Source of the DNA: Janthinobacterium sp. UMAB-56
Lineage (GTDB): Bacteria; Pseudomonadota; Gammaproteobacteria; Burkholderiales; Burkholderiaceae_D
Direction of reading: 5' to 3'
DNA length: 64,000 nucleotides
Assembly (NCBI RefSeq): GCF_900095265.1
Contig: NZ_LT607655.1
Span: 154,914 to 218,913 of the forward strand
The notes under the pieces were generated by a model, which was given only the letters and a program-made list of their open reading frames with translations, did not search any database and was not told the DNA's origin. Below, piece by piece: positions 28,325-36,627 of this stretch. Positions within the stretch are counted from its first letter, which is position 1. The number at the start of each line of letters is the position of its first letter. The translations under genes and the position numbers were made by a program.

Positions 28325-28377
28325 TTGCTACACTGCCAGCTTCCGCACAATACTTTAGACCTCAAGCAATATTGTGC
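28325..28377 (+). promoter_or_regulatory. Probable kynU promoter with overlapping inverted repeat
   Basis: TTGCTA (28325-28330) and AATACT (28349-28354) with 18 bases between could be -35 and -10 boxes. The -10 overlaps the left arm of an inverted repeat, GCACAATA (28345-28352) with TATTGTGC (28370-28377). Kynurenine operons are often controlled by an Lrp-type KynR; this repeat is a candidate site, but no kynR is in the window. Confidence 0.4.
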
Positions 28378-28396
28378 AATTAAGACAAGTATCGAC

Positions 28397-29659
28397 ATGA
28401 AAGCCACCATGATTTCCCGACAAGACTGCAGCGCGCGCGACCTCGACGATCCCCTGGCCCCCCTGCGCCAGCAATTCGACTTGCCATCAGGCGCAATTTA
28501 CCTCGACGGCAATTCCCTGGGCGCACGGCCGAAAGCGGCCCTGGCCCGTGCCCAGCACGTCATCACGGCCGAATGGGGTGCGGACCTGATCCGCAGCTGG
28601 AACACGGCCGGCTGGTTCGACCTGCCCAAGCGCCTGGGCGACCGACTGGCCCCGCTGCTGGGCGCCGGCAAGGGCGAGGTCGTGATCACCGACACCACCT
28701 CCGTCAACCTGTTCAAGGCCCTGGCCGCCGCCCTGCAGATGCAGGCCAGCGATCCTGCACATGCCGCGCGGCGTATCATCGTCAGCGAACGCAGCAACTT
28801 CCCCACTGACCTGTACATGGCGCAAGGCCTGACCGCCTGGCTCGACCGCGGCTACCAGTTGCGCCTGGTCGACAGCCCCGAGGAACTGGCGCAAGCCATC
28901 GCTGGCGATTGCGCCGTCGCCATGCTCACGCACGTAAACTACCGCACCGGCTACCAGCACGACATGGCCGCCATCAGCAGCCATTGCCACGCACAGGGCG
29001 CGCTGGCGCTGTGGGACCTGGCCCATTCGGCCGGCGCCGTGCCGCTGGACCTGAACGGCGCCGGCGCCGACCTGGCCGTCGGCTGCACCTATAAATACCT
29101 GAACGGCGGCCCTGGCTCGCCCGCCTTCATCTGGGTGCCGGAAAAACACCAGGCGCGCTTCCGCCAGCCTTTGTCCGGCTGGTGGGGCCACGCCACGCCG
29201 TTCGCCATGGACCCGGGCTACACCCCGGCCGATGGCATCGCCCGCGCCCTATGCGGCACGCAGCCGATCGTCTCGCTGGCCCTGGTCGAGTGCGGCCTGG
29301 ATATCTTTGCGCAAACGAGCATGGAAGCCATCCGCCGCAAGTCGCTGGCCCTGACCGATTTGTTCATCGCGCTGGTGGAACAGCGCTGCGCCAGTCATCC
29401 GCTGGGCCTCGTCACGCCGCGCGAGCATGCGCGACGCGGCAGCCAGGTCAGCTTCACGCACCCGTATGGCTATGCCGTGATGCAGGCGCTGATCGCGCGC
29501 GGCGTCATCGGCGACTACCGCGAACCGGCCATCATGCGCTTCGGCTTCACGCCCATGTACACGAGCTTTGCCGACGTGTGGGATGCCGTGGAAATCCTGC
29601 GCGACATACTCGACACCCAAGCCTACGACATCGCCGCCAAGCGCGATGCGGTCACCTGA
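28397..29659 (+). CDS. kynU: Kynureninase
   Basis: PLP enzyme that cleaves kynurenine to anthranilate and alanine in tryptophan breakdown. The 420 residues match the family. Motifs: [13 protein letters not shown] near the N-terminus, [24 protein letters not shown], and the PLP-lysine region [16 protein letters not shown], then [16 protein letters not shown] and the C-terminal [13 protein letters not shown] 28397 was chosen; ATG 28409 is an alternative. It is followed 8 bases later by kynA, so the two are cotranscribed. Confidence 0.96.
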   Translation: MKATMISRQDCSARDLDDPLAPLRQQFDLPSGAIYLDGNSLGARPKAALARAQHVITAEWGADLIRSWNTAGWFDLPKRLGDRLAPLLGAGKGEVVITDTTSVNLFKALAAALQMQASDPAHAARRIIVSERSNFPTDLYMAQGLTAWLDRGYQLRLVDSPEELAQAIAGDCAVAMLTHVNYRTGYQHDMAAISSHCHAQGALALWDLAHSAGAVPLDLNGAGADLAVGCTYKYLNGGPGSPAFIWVPEKHQARFRQPLSGWWGHATPFAMDPGYTPADGIARALCGTQPIVSLALVECGLDIFAQTSMEAIRRKSLALTDLFIALVEQRCASHPLGLVTPREHARRGSQVSFTHPYGYAVMQALIARGVIGDYREPAIMRFGFTPMYTSFADVWDAVEILRDILDTQAYDIAAKRDAVT

Positions 29660-29667
29660 ACCCTCCC

Positions 29668-30555
29668 ATGAGCGACGACAAGACTATGAACCAGGAAAAC
29701 ACCAGCGGCTGCCCCATGCATGCCGGCGGCCAGGATGCGCAGTGGCATGGCGCGCAGATGGATTTCAGCGAATCTATGAGCTACGGCAACTACCTGGCGC
29801 TGGACCGCATCCTGACGGCCCAGCATCCGCTGTCGCCGAACCACAACGAAATGCTGTTCATCGTGCAGCACCAGACCAGCGAATTGTGGATGAAGCTGAT
29901 GCTGCACGAAATGCACGCCGTACGCGCCAAGCTGCAAAGCGGCGAACTGGCGCCCGCTTTTAAAATGCTGGCCCGCGTGGCGCGCATCATGGACCAGCTG
30001 GTGCATGCCTGGGACGTGCTGGCCACCATGACGCCGCCCGAATACACGGCAATCCGTCCCTACCTGGGCGCCTCGTCCGGCTTCCAGTCCTTCCAGTACC
30101 GCGAAATCGAATTCATCCTGGGCAACAAGAACGCGGCCCTGCTGAACGTGCACACCACGGCCCCCGACACCTACCAAGTGCTCGATGCGGCCCTGCGCAC
30201 GCCATCCGTCTACGATGAAGCCATCCAGCTGCTGGCGCGCAGCGGCCTGCCCATCGCCCCCGAGCGCCTGCATGCCGACTGGACCTTGCCGACGGCCGCC
30301 GACGCCTCGGTCAAGGCGGCATGGCTGGAAGTCTACCGCGACCCGTCGAAATACTGGGCCCTGTACGAGCTGGCCGAAAAGCTGGTCGACCTGGAAACGG
30401 CCTTCCGCTTCTGGCGCTTCCGCCATGTGACGACGGTAGAGCGCATCATCGGCTTCAAGACGGGCACTGGCGGCACGGCGGGCGTGAGCTATTTGCGCAA
30501 GATGCTCGACGTGGTATTGTTCCCCGAACTCTTCGCCCTTCGCACGGAGCTCTAA
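29668..30555 (+). CDS. kynA: Tryptophan 2,3-dioxygenase
   Basis: Heme enzyme that opens the indole ring of tryptophan to N-formylkynurenine. The 295-residue protein shows [20 protein letters not shown], the [21 protein letters not shown] core with a conserved His, [14 protein letters not shown], and the C-terminal [20 protein letters not shown], where the His is the likely heme ligand. ATG 29668 was chosen; a second ATG at 29686 is also close to family N-termini. Together with kynU it covers two of the three steps to anthranilate; the formamidase step lacks a kynB here. Confidence 0.95.
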   Translation: MSDDKTMNQENTSGCPMHAGGQDAQWHGAQMDFSESMSYGNYLALDRILTAQHPLSPNHNEMLFIVQHQTSELWMKLMLHEMHAVRAKLQSGELAPAFKMLARVARIMDQLVHAWDVLATMTPPEYTAIRPYLGASSGFQSFQYREIEFILGNKNAALLNVHTTAPDTYQVLDAALRTPSVYDEAIQLLARSGLPIAPERLHADWTLPTAADASVKAAWLEVYRDPSKYWALYELAEKLVDLETAFRFWRFRHVTTVERIIGFKTGTGGTAGVSYLRKMLDVVLFPELFALRTEL

Positions 30556-30572
30556 CCGCAAAAGGAGATTTG

Positions 30573-31118
30573 ATGTCCGCTCTTGTCCTGACCCTGGCTG
30601 GCCTGTGGAATTCCGGGCCGCAGCATTGGCAAACCCATTGGGAGGCGCGTCACCCGCAATGGTCGCGCGTGCCGCACCGGGAATGGCAGACGCCAGACAA
30701 GGACGAGTGGGTAATGGAGCTCGACCGCGCCATCGCCGCCTGCGAGCGCCCGCCCGTGCTGGCCGCGCACAGCCTGGCCTGCACGCTGGTGGCCCACTGG
30801 GCTGCCAGCGGCTCGCCGCACAGGATCGCCGGCGCCTTCCTCGTCGCCCCCAGCGACGTCGAAGCCACCTCCTACCCCGCCGGCACGACGGGCTTTGCGC
30901 CCATGCCGCTGCAAGCCTTGCCGTTTCCCAGCCTGGTGGTGGCCAGCGGCGATGATCCCTACGTCAGCTTCGCGCGGGCGCGCGCGTTTGCCGCCGCCTG
31001 GGGCAGCGAACTGACCATGATCGGCGACGCCGGCCATATCAATGGCGACGCCGGCTACGGCCCCTGGCCGGAAGGCGAACAGCTGCTGCTGGACTTCTGC
31101 GCCGCGCACCAGGCCTGA
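30573..31118 (+). CDS. RBBP9/YdeN-type alpha/beta hydrolase in the kyn operon
   Basis: A 181-residue serine hydrolase of the RBBP9/YdeN type: LTLAGLWNSGPQHWQTHWE at the N-terminus, the nucleophile elbow AAHSLACTLVAHWA, an Asp in VVASGDDPYVSFARA and a His in GDAGHINGDAGYG. The ATG at 30573 follows AAAGGAGAT by a good distance and starts 17 bases after kynA, so it is almost certainly in the kynUA transcript. Substrate unknown. Its position suggests that it could supply the missing formamidase, but family members elsewhere are not known for that. Confidence 0.8.
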   Translation: MSALVLTLAGLWNSGPQHWQTHWEARHPQWSRVPHREWQTPDKDEWVMELDRAIAACERPPVLAAHSLACTLVAHWAASGSPHRIAGAFLVAPSDVEATSYPAGTTGFAPMPLQALPFPSLVVASGDDPYVSFARARAFAAAWGSELTMIGDAGHINGDAGYGPWPEGEQLLLDFCAAHQA

Positions 31119-31214
31119 AGCGGGGCGCGCACGATAGACCCGTATTTGCCCACAAGTAAGAACGCAGGCAGAATCGTGGCCTTTCCATTGCGGCGCCCCG
31201 GCGCCTGCCTCACG

Positions 31215-33269
31215 ATGAAACGTCTGCTACTGCCCTTGTTGCTCTGCTCCGCCCTGGCCCAGGGTGCGCCCTTCTACGAAGGCAAGAGCCTCGCCCATCC
31301 CGCCATCAACGCCTCACAGGACAGCGGGCTCGATATCGCCTTCCTCAAGGAAAAAGATGGCGTCAACGGCTATTACTGCGAATGCACGAGCAGCAGCTCG
31401 AAAACCTTCTTGCTCGACCAGTTTGGCAATGCCGTCATCCGCTCCGTCTTCTACGCCTCGCTGGACCGGGAATCGGACAGCAGCGTGCAAACCATGCTGG
31501 TGCTGTTACGCCAGGGTGACAAGAATGGCCTGCGCGCCTACCGCTACCATCGCAGTTCCGGCAAGTACCGGCGCCTGGACGGCTTGCAGCCGGCACTGAA
31601 CCGCATCGTGGCGCAAAGCAGCTCGCCCAACGCGGGCCAGGTCAAGGCGGCGCTGGCGAAACTGGCGCCGATGGACTACAGCGTCGTGCGCGGCAAGAGC
31701 GGCAATGCGGACTTCGACGCCATCGACCATACGCAAGGCGCCATCGTCGGCTACTACAGCGATGACGGCAAAACCGTGGCAGCTGGCGCCAAGGACGCCA
31801 TCACCTACAAGAAAACCTTCCAGAAAAAAGGCGACCGTTTTCTCACCGCCAGCTACACGCTGTACAGCGATGCGGGCGCCGGCATCCTGCCCAATTACCG
31901 CCTGTGGCAAGTGACGTGGGAAACGGCGCCGCGGCAGTTCACGGGCAGCGAAGACGGCCCGTCCGTGATTTACAGCCTGGCCTGGGACGACGGCTCGGTG
32001 GTCGAACGGGGCCAGTACGTGAAAGGCAAGCGACAGGGCATGTGGTCACGCGAAGGCATGCATGAAGGCAGCGAAAAGGGCCATTTCGTCAACGGCCTGC
32101 GCGAGGGAATCTGGAACTTCAATTATCCAAAGCAGAGCGAGAGCGGCATGTACCGGGCCGGCAAGCGCGAAGGCCGCTGGACCGTCATCAACTATGCCGA
32201 TGAAGAGGAAGTGACCGGCTTCGACACCTATGCGGACGGCCAGCTGAACGGCCCGCACGAACGCCGCATGGGCGGCAAGCTGCAAACGCGCGGCGACTAC
32301 GTCAACGGCGCGCGCCACGGCGCGTGGATCACGGAAGACGGCAACGGCAGCTTTATCGACGGCTTGCGCGACGGGCCGTGGAAGCTCAGGCTCAAGGACA
32401 AAGTCACGCAAAGCGTCACTTTTGTGAAAGGCAAAAAACAGGGCGAGGCCCTCGACACGGATGCGCAAGGCGCGCTGCGTGTGCGCGACCATTACCAGGC
32501 GGGCGTGCTCGATGGCAGCCGCACGCGCTATCTGGGCCCGCCCGGCAAGGAATACGTGGTCTACACGGCAACTTACATCAACGGCCAGCTCGACGGGCGC
32601 GAACAGGCGTTCGACGACAGCGGCAAGATCCTGCGCCTCGATACGCTGTGGGACAAGGGCAAGAAGCAGGGCCTGGACGCGCGCTACTACCCGAACGGCA
32701 AGCCGGAACGCCTGGCCGTCATCGACCAGGGCAGACTCCTCACGCACCTGCGCGAATACTATGAAGACGGCCAGCTGCTCAACGACATCCACCGCTGCAC
32801 CTTCAAAGAGTACAGCAGCACGCGCGACGATGTATGCGAATACCATCATATGTACTACCCTGACGGCAAGGCGCAGTATTACTACGCCTTCCAGTACGGC
32901 CAGCGCCAGGAGGGCTATTCGAACTACCCGAACGGCAAGCGCAAGGACGAACTGCTGGTCGACCGCGCCGCCGACACGTCCGTCGTCAACGCCTATTACG
33001 AAAGCGGCCAGCTCAAATGCACGGAGCCGCGCAGCGGCCACAGGACGCGCACCGTGAATGGCGAGACCATGATCAGCTATGCTTCGGCCGACCGCGATGG
33101 CGACAATATCTGCTACCACCCGAACGGCAAGGTGGCCAGCATTTTCACCTTCCGCAAGAGCGTGCTCATCGATTGCGGCAAGCGCTACGATGACACGGGC
33201 AAGCAAACCTTCCCGGGACCGGAAGGCTGCCCTCCCCCCAGGCAGGTGGACTACCCCATCGGACTGTGA
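31215..33269 (+). CDS. Secreted MORN-type repeat protein
   Basis: A 684-residue protein with a signal peptide (LLLPLLLCSALAQGA). The N-terminal part (to about 270) is not recognised. From about residue 270 onward it is built of MORN_2/YwqK-type repeats with Y-x-x-G-x motifs: YPNGKPERLAVI, YYEDGQLLNDI, YYPDGKAQYYY, YPNGKRKDEL, YYESGQLKC, YHPNGKVASIF. Such repeats are found in surface and envelope proteins and in YwqK-type immunity proteins. ATG 31215 (MKRLLLPL) gives the signal peptide; the frame is open further upstream to 31146. It is followed at two bases by the LRR gene. Confidence 0.75.
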   Translation: MKRLLLPLLLCSALAQGAPFYEGKSLAHPAINASQDSGLDIAFLKEKDGVNGYYCECTSSSSKTFLLDQFGNAVIRSVFYASLDRESDSSVQTMLVLLRQGDKNGLRAYRYHRSSGKYRRLDGLQPALNRIVAQSSSPNAGQVKAALAKLAPMDYSVVRGKSGNADFDAIDHTQGAIVGYYSDDGKTVAAGAKDAITYKKTFQKKGDRFLTASYTLYSDAGAGILPNYRLWQVTWETAPRQFTGSEDGPSVIYSLAWDDGSVVERGQYVKGKRQGMWSREGMHEGSEKGHFVNGLREGIWNFNYPKQSESGMYRAGKREGRWTVINYADEEEVTGFDTYADGQLNGPHERRMGGKLQTRGDYVNGARHGAWITEDGNGSFIDGLRDGPWKLRLKDKVTQSVTFVKGKKQGEALDTDAQGALRVRDHYQAGVLDGSRTRYLGPPGKEYVVYTATYINGQLDGREQAFDDSGKILRLDTLWDKGKKQGLDARYYPNGKPERLAVIDQGRLLTHLREYYEDGQLLNDIHRCTFKEYSSTRDDVCEYHHMYYPDGKAQYYYAFQYGQRQEGYSNYPNGKRKDELLVDRAADTSVVNAYYESGQLKCTEPRSGHRTRTVNGETMISYASADRDGDNICYHPNGKVASIFTFRKSVLIDCGKRYDDTGKQTFPGPEGCPPPRQVDYPIGL

Positions 33270-33271
33270 CC

Positions 33272-34297
33272 ATGACGCAGGCAAGACAGCCGCAGCGCAT
33301 CCAGAACCCCGAGCGCATCGATGCCGGGGCGATCCGCGCCAGCATCGCGAGCGGCCAGCAGGTGCTGGTGCAGTTCAATACCCTGGCCGAGCCGGGGCCG
33401 CTGCTGGCCGACCTCGACGCCCTGGCCGCCACCTGCGGCACAGCGCTGACCATCCGTATCTACGGCTATGACCCGAAGGTGTTCGATGCCCGCATCCTGC
33501 GCGCGCTGCCGCATGTGGCCAGCCTGTCCATCGATTGCCACCGGCAAGCCATCCATCTGGAAGCGTTGGGCGAGCTGCGCCACCTGAAGCGCCTGAGCCT
33601 GGGCGTCTACGAGCTGGCGCAAGCCGACATCCTGCAGCTGGACAATTTGCGCGGCCTCGAATACCTGAACCTGGGCGAATCGGCCAGGAACAATATCGAT
33701 CTGGCGCCCCTGCGCCACTATGCGCACCTGGCCAGCCTGGTCGTCGAGGGCCACCACCAGCATATCGACACCCTGGCCAGCCTGCCGGCGCTGCATGCGC
33801 TCTCGCTGTACCGCATCAAGAACAAGGTGCCGCTCGATTTCATATCGGAGATGGCCCGCCTGGACAGGCTGCTGTTGCAGCTGGGTGGCCGCGAATCGCT
33901 TGCGCGCATCGAGGCGCCGCTGTTGAGGAAACTGGAAGTGATACGTGTGCGCGGCCTGGAAACGCTGGGCGATATCGGCCGTTTTCCCCTGCTGCAGGCG
34001 CTATGGGTGGAAGACCAGATCAAGCTGCAGCAGATCGCGCTGGGCCCCAATTCCATGCTCGAACGCCTGGACCTGCACACCTGCAAGACGCTCGACAGCC
34101 TGCCCGGCCTCGCCACCTTGCCCGCCCTGCGCCAGCTGTCAGCATCCGAGACCATGCTCGACATCGACGCGTTGCTGGCGCATGGCTTGCCCGCGTCCCT
34201 GACGCATGCGCGCCTGCGCACCGGCAGGAAAACACGTGACGACGCCATCGCCGCGCAGCTGCTGCAACTGGGCTACGAACAAGCGCGCCCTTGCTAA
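33272..34297 (+). CDS. Leucine-rich-repeat protein
   Basis: A 341-residue soluble protein with no signal peptide. The middle and C-terminal parts show regular LRR-like units: LPHVASLSID, LGELRHLKRLSLG, LDNLRGLEYLNLG, LASLPALHALSLY, RKLEVIRVRGLETL, LERLDLHTCKTL, LATLPALRQLSAS. The spacing is about 23-25 residues. It likely mediates protein binding. The start is ATG 33272, or GTG 33266 overlapping the preceding stop; the two genes are translationally close and probably work together. The function is unknown. Confidence 0.7.
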   Translation: MTQARQPQRIQNPERIDAGAIRASIASGQQVLVQFNTLAEPGPLLADLDALAATCGTALTIRIYGYDPKVFDARILRALPHVASLSIDCHRQAIHLEALGELRHLKRLSLGVYELAQADILQLDNLRGLEYLNLGESARNNIDLAPLRHYAHLASLVVEGHHQHIDTLASLPALHALSLYRIKNKVPLDFISEMARLDRLLLQLGGRESLARIEAPLLRKLEVIRVRGLETLGDIGRFPLLQALWVEDQIKLQQIALGPNSMLERLDLHTCKTLDSLPGLATLPALRQLSASETMLDIDALLAHGLPASLTHARLRTGRKTRDDAIAAQLLQLGYEQARPC

Positions 34298-34299
34298 AA

Positions 34300-35337
34300 T
34301 CAGCGGCTGGCCGCCAGCTTGCGCTGCCACAGCGCCACGTCGATCATCACGCCGTCCGCGCCCGTGTTGCGGATGTAGACGCGGTAGCTGCCCTGCCCCA
34401 TGTCGCCATCGAGGTAGGCCGTGCGCTCGTTGCGCTGCAGCCGCGCGCCCTTGGCCAGCCGGCGGTAGCGCTCGACCACCGCATCGAAACTGGCATAGCT
34501 GCGCAGCGCCACTTCCAGGTCGCGCGGCGGGCGGCCTTCGGCCTGGTCCAGCACATTGTTCTGTTTCTTGCCCTTGAGCGTGAGCGGATAGGCAAACACG
34601 CCAGCGCCGGCCGACGTCAGCACCGTGGATTGATCGAGCAGCAGCGGCAAGAGTGCCGCTGGATAGGCAGGCGGCAGCTGGGCGCGGTTCCAGCCCGGCA
34701 GGGCCGGCTGGGCCAGCACATATTCGACGCTGGCGATCTTCTGCCCGTCGGCGCCCGCTTCCTTGTCGCCCGCGATCAGCGCCAGCATGGGCGGCAACTG
34801 CCTGGCCCAGGCCAGCAGAGGCGCCGCTTCGCCGACCAGCATGCCTTTGCGGTGGAACACCGTCAGCACCGCATTCGGATCGGGATTGCAGGCTTTCGCC
34901 AGCGGCTGCCCCTCCAGGCGGCAATGCCCATTGACCAGGCCAAAGGCGATGATGGCGCCGCGCTTGTCGAGCAGCATGGCGCCCCGTTCACGCCCCTGCT
35001 TGCGGTCATTCATCGACGCCAGCAACTGGCGGCCATCGGCCAGCGCCGTGCGCGTGGCGTCGCGCTTTTCGCTGATCGCTTCGAGCGCCTGCGCCAGCAG
35101 CAATTCATCGTCTTCCGTGTAGCTGCCGCGCGCGTAACCGAAGAAATCGAACAGCGCGGCGCGCACTTGCGGGTCTTCACTCAGGCGCGGCAAAGGGCCG
35201 CCGGCCAGCAGGGAAGACAGGCTTTTCCCAGCCGGCGCCGAGAGTGCCGCCGTGGCGCTGGCGGGCTGGGAAAGGACGCAAGCCGCTGCCAGCAGAACGC
35301 CGCCCAGGGTGCGGTAATTCGAAAAAATGATATGCAT
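34300..35337 (-). CDS. Hypothetical secreted protein
   Basis: A 345-residue protein not assigned to a family. ATG 35337 (MHIIFSNYR) gives a signal peptide (LGGVLLAAACVLSQPASATA). The mature part is mixed alpha/beta, with DFFGYARGSYTEDDELLLAQA, RGAMLLDKRGAIIAFGLVNG, VLTVFHRKGMLVGEA and a basic C-terminal region with AKGARLQRNERTAYL. It is convergent with the LRR gene, two bases from its stop. No terminator is visible between them. Confidence 0.6.
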   Translation of the reverse strand: MHIIFSNYRTLGGVLLAAACVLSQPASATAALSAPAGKSLSSLLAGGPLPRLSEDPQVRAALFDFFGYARGSYTEDDELLLAQALEAISEKRDATRTALADGRQLLASMNDRKQGRERGAMLLDKRGAIIAFGLVNGHCRLEGQPLAKACNPDPNAVLTVFHRKGMLVGEAAPLLAWARQLPPMLALIAGDKEAGADGQKIASVEYVLAQPALPGWNRAQLPPAYPAALLPLLLDQSTVLTSAGAGVFAYPLTLKGKKQNNVLDQAEGRPPRDLEVALRSYASFDAVVERYRRLAKGARLQRNERTAYLDGDMGQGSYRVYIRNTGADGVMIDVALWQRKLAASR

Positions 35338-35471
35338 GATTCTGTCTGTCGGGGATTTGGCCGCGATTCCGGCCACGCATGACGCGCCGGCGATTCTAGC
35401 ATGGCGCCAGTCTCCATGCGGTGCGCCTGGTGGACGCCGCGTGTGCCGGTGCGGCTGTTATGATGGCCGCC

Positions 35472-36212
35472 ATGACCCTCGCGCCCCTCGCCTCACCACT
35501 GCTTGTTCTCCTGCCCGGCATGGATGGCACGGCCAGGCTATTCCAGCGTTTTGACGCCGCCTTGCGCGCGCAAAGCGCTATCGAGACCCAGGCCATCGCC
35601 TATCCGGCCGCGCCGCTGGACTATGCAGCGCTGGAAGCGTTCGTGCGCGAGCGCTTGCCGCGCGACCGTCCTTTCGTGCTGCTGGCCGAATCGTTTTCGG
35701 GACCGCTGGGCGCAGCTTTGCGCGCCCATCCGCCACCCGGCATGCGCGCGCTGATATTGTGCTGTTCGTTCGTGCGCAATCCGCGCCCGCTGCTGGCGCC
35801 GCTGCGCCACCTTCTGGAATTCGTCCCCTTTGGCACCCTGCCCGGCTTCGCCCTGCGCCAGGCGCTGCTAGCCCCCTACGCCACGCCGCAGTTGCAGGAT
35901 GAACTGGCAGCGGCGCTGGCGCAAGTGCCGCCCAGCGTGCTGCGCCAGCGCATGCGGGCCGTGCTGGCGATAGCAGAAAAAGACGCCTCACCCAGCTTCG
36001 CGCGCGGCAGCCTGCCCGTGCTGTATTTGCGCGCCCGCCACGACCGCCTGGTACCGCCAGCGAACGCCTTGCAGATACTGCGGCAGGCGCCAGGCACGCA
36101 GCTGATCGCCATCGACGCGCCGCACATGCTGCTGCAAGCGGCACCGCAGGCGGCCGCAGTGGCGGTCGCCGCTTTCATCGCCGGGCTGTCAGCCGCGCAG
36201 GAATCTGCTTAA
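35472..36212 (+). CDS. Alpha/beta hydrolase
   Basis: A 246-residue alpha/beta hydrolase. It shows LVLLPGMDGTARLF (oxyanion-hole region), the nucleophile elbow as LLAESFSGPLGAAL (AESFSG, a variant of GxSxG), an Asp in LYLRARHDRLVPPANA and a His in IDAPHMLLQAAP. The chosen ATG at 35472 starts directly before the core; upstream in-frame starts add only an unlikely N-terminus. The last 24 bases overlap the end of a convergent membrane-protein gene. Substrate unknown; the fold is close to small esterases. Confidence 0.78.
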   Translation: MTLAPLASPLLVLLPGMDGTARLFQRFDAALRAQSAIETQAIAYPAAPLDYAALEAFVRERLPRDRPFVLLAESFSGPLGAALRAHPPPGMRALILCCSFVRNPRPLLAPLRHLLEFVPFGTLPGFALRQALLAPYATPQLQDELAAALAQVPPSVLRQRMRAVLAIAEKDASPSFARGSLPVLYLRARHDRLVPPANALQILRQAPGTQLIAIDAPHMLLQAAPQAAAVAVAAFIAGLSAAQESA

Positions 36213-36554
36213 GCGCGCGCTGGCCAGCACGGCCAGCCAGCTCAAGCCGCCCGACAGCACGCTGAAGTAAATGGCCCGCAGCGGATGCTGCGGCAGCAGA
36301 TACGCAAGCACGGCCGCGCCCAGCAAACCGCACAGCAGCGGCTTCAGCCTGCCGGGCGGCAGCAGCGCCAGCAGCAAATTCGTGCCCGCATACACGTAAA
36401 ACACCAGCAGCAGGGCCAGGCCGCCGGCCACGCCGCGCGAGCCGAGGCTGCCGAACAGCTGCGTGTACAGGAAAAAACCCAGCCAGCTCAACACAATAAA
36501 CAGCAGGCAGCCCAGCGCATGCGCGCCCAGGCCCGCCATCAAGCGATTCTTCAT
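36189..36554 (-). CDS. Small four-helix membrane protein
   Basis: A 121-residue hydrophobic protein with about four membrane helices: ALGCLLFIVLSWLGFFLY, GLALLLVFYVYAGTNLLLAL, CGLLGAAVLAYLL and AIYFSVLSGGLSWLAVLA. No catalytic motif or family is recognised. It overlaps the 3' end of the convergent hydrolase by 24 bases and lies just downstream of htpG, from which a strong terminator separates it. Confidence 0.65.
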   Translation of the reverse strand: MKNRLMAGLGAHALGCLLFIVLSWLGFFLYTQLFGSLGSRGVAGGLALLLVFYVYAGTNLLLALLPPGRLKPLLCGLLGAAVLAYLLPQHPLRAIYFSVLSGGLSWLAVLASARLSRFLRG

Positions 36555-36569
36555 GGTGCCCCTTAAGAG

Positions 36570-36603
36570 AAAAAGCCGGCCCTTTCACGCAGAAAGGGCC
36601 GGC
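36570..36603 (-). terminator. Terminator after htpG
   Basis: On the minus strand a 12-bp stem (36575-36586 against 36592-36603, core GCCGGCCC) with a short loop is followed by TTTTTC. It lies about 25 bases after the htpG stop. Confidence 0.85.
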
Positions 36604-36627
36604 TTGCTGACGCTGACAACAAGGCGA

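Larger units (their letters stand above)
27811..28396. other. Long divergent control region between flhD and kynU
   Basis: 586 bases without a believable gene. It holds the 21-bp palindrome nearer flhD, two copies of the 9-mer GAACTTTAG (28112-28120 and 28208-28216) each followed within 5-10 bases by an AT-rich inverted-repeat arm, and the kynU promoter region. AT content is far above the neighbouring genes. The length suits the multi-input control seen at flhDC promoters. Confidence 0.6.

Noticed and set aside
31146-31214. Longer N-terminus for the MORN-repeat protein
   Set aside because: The added residues are charged and would bury the signal peptide that starts at ATG 31215.
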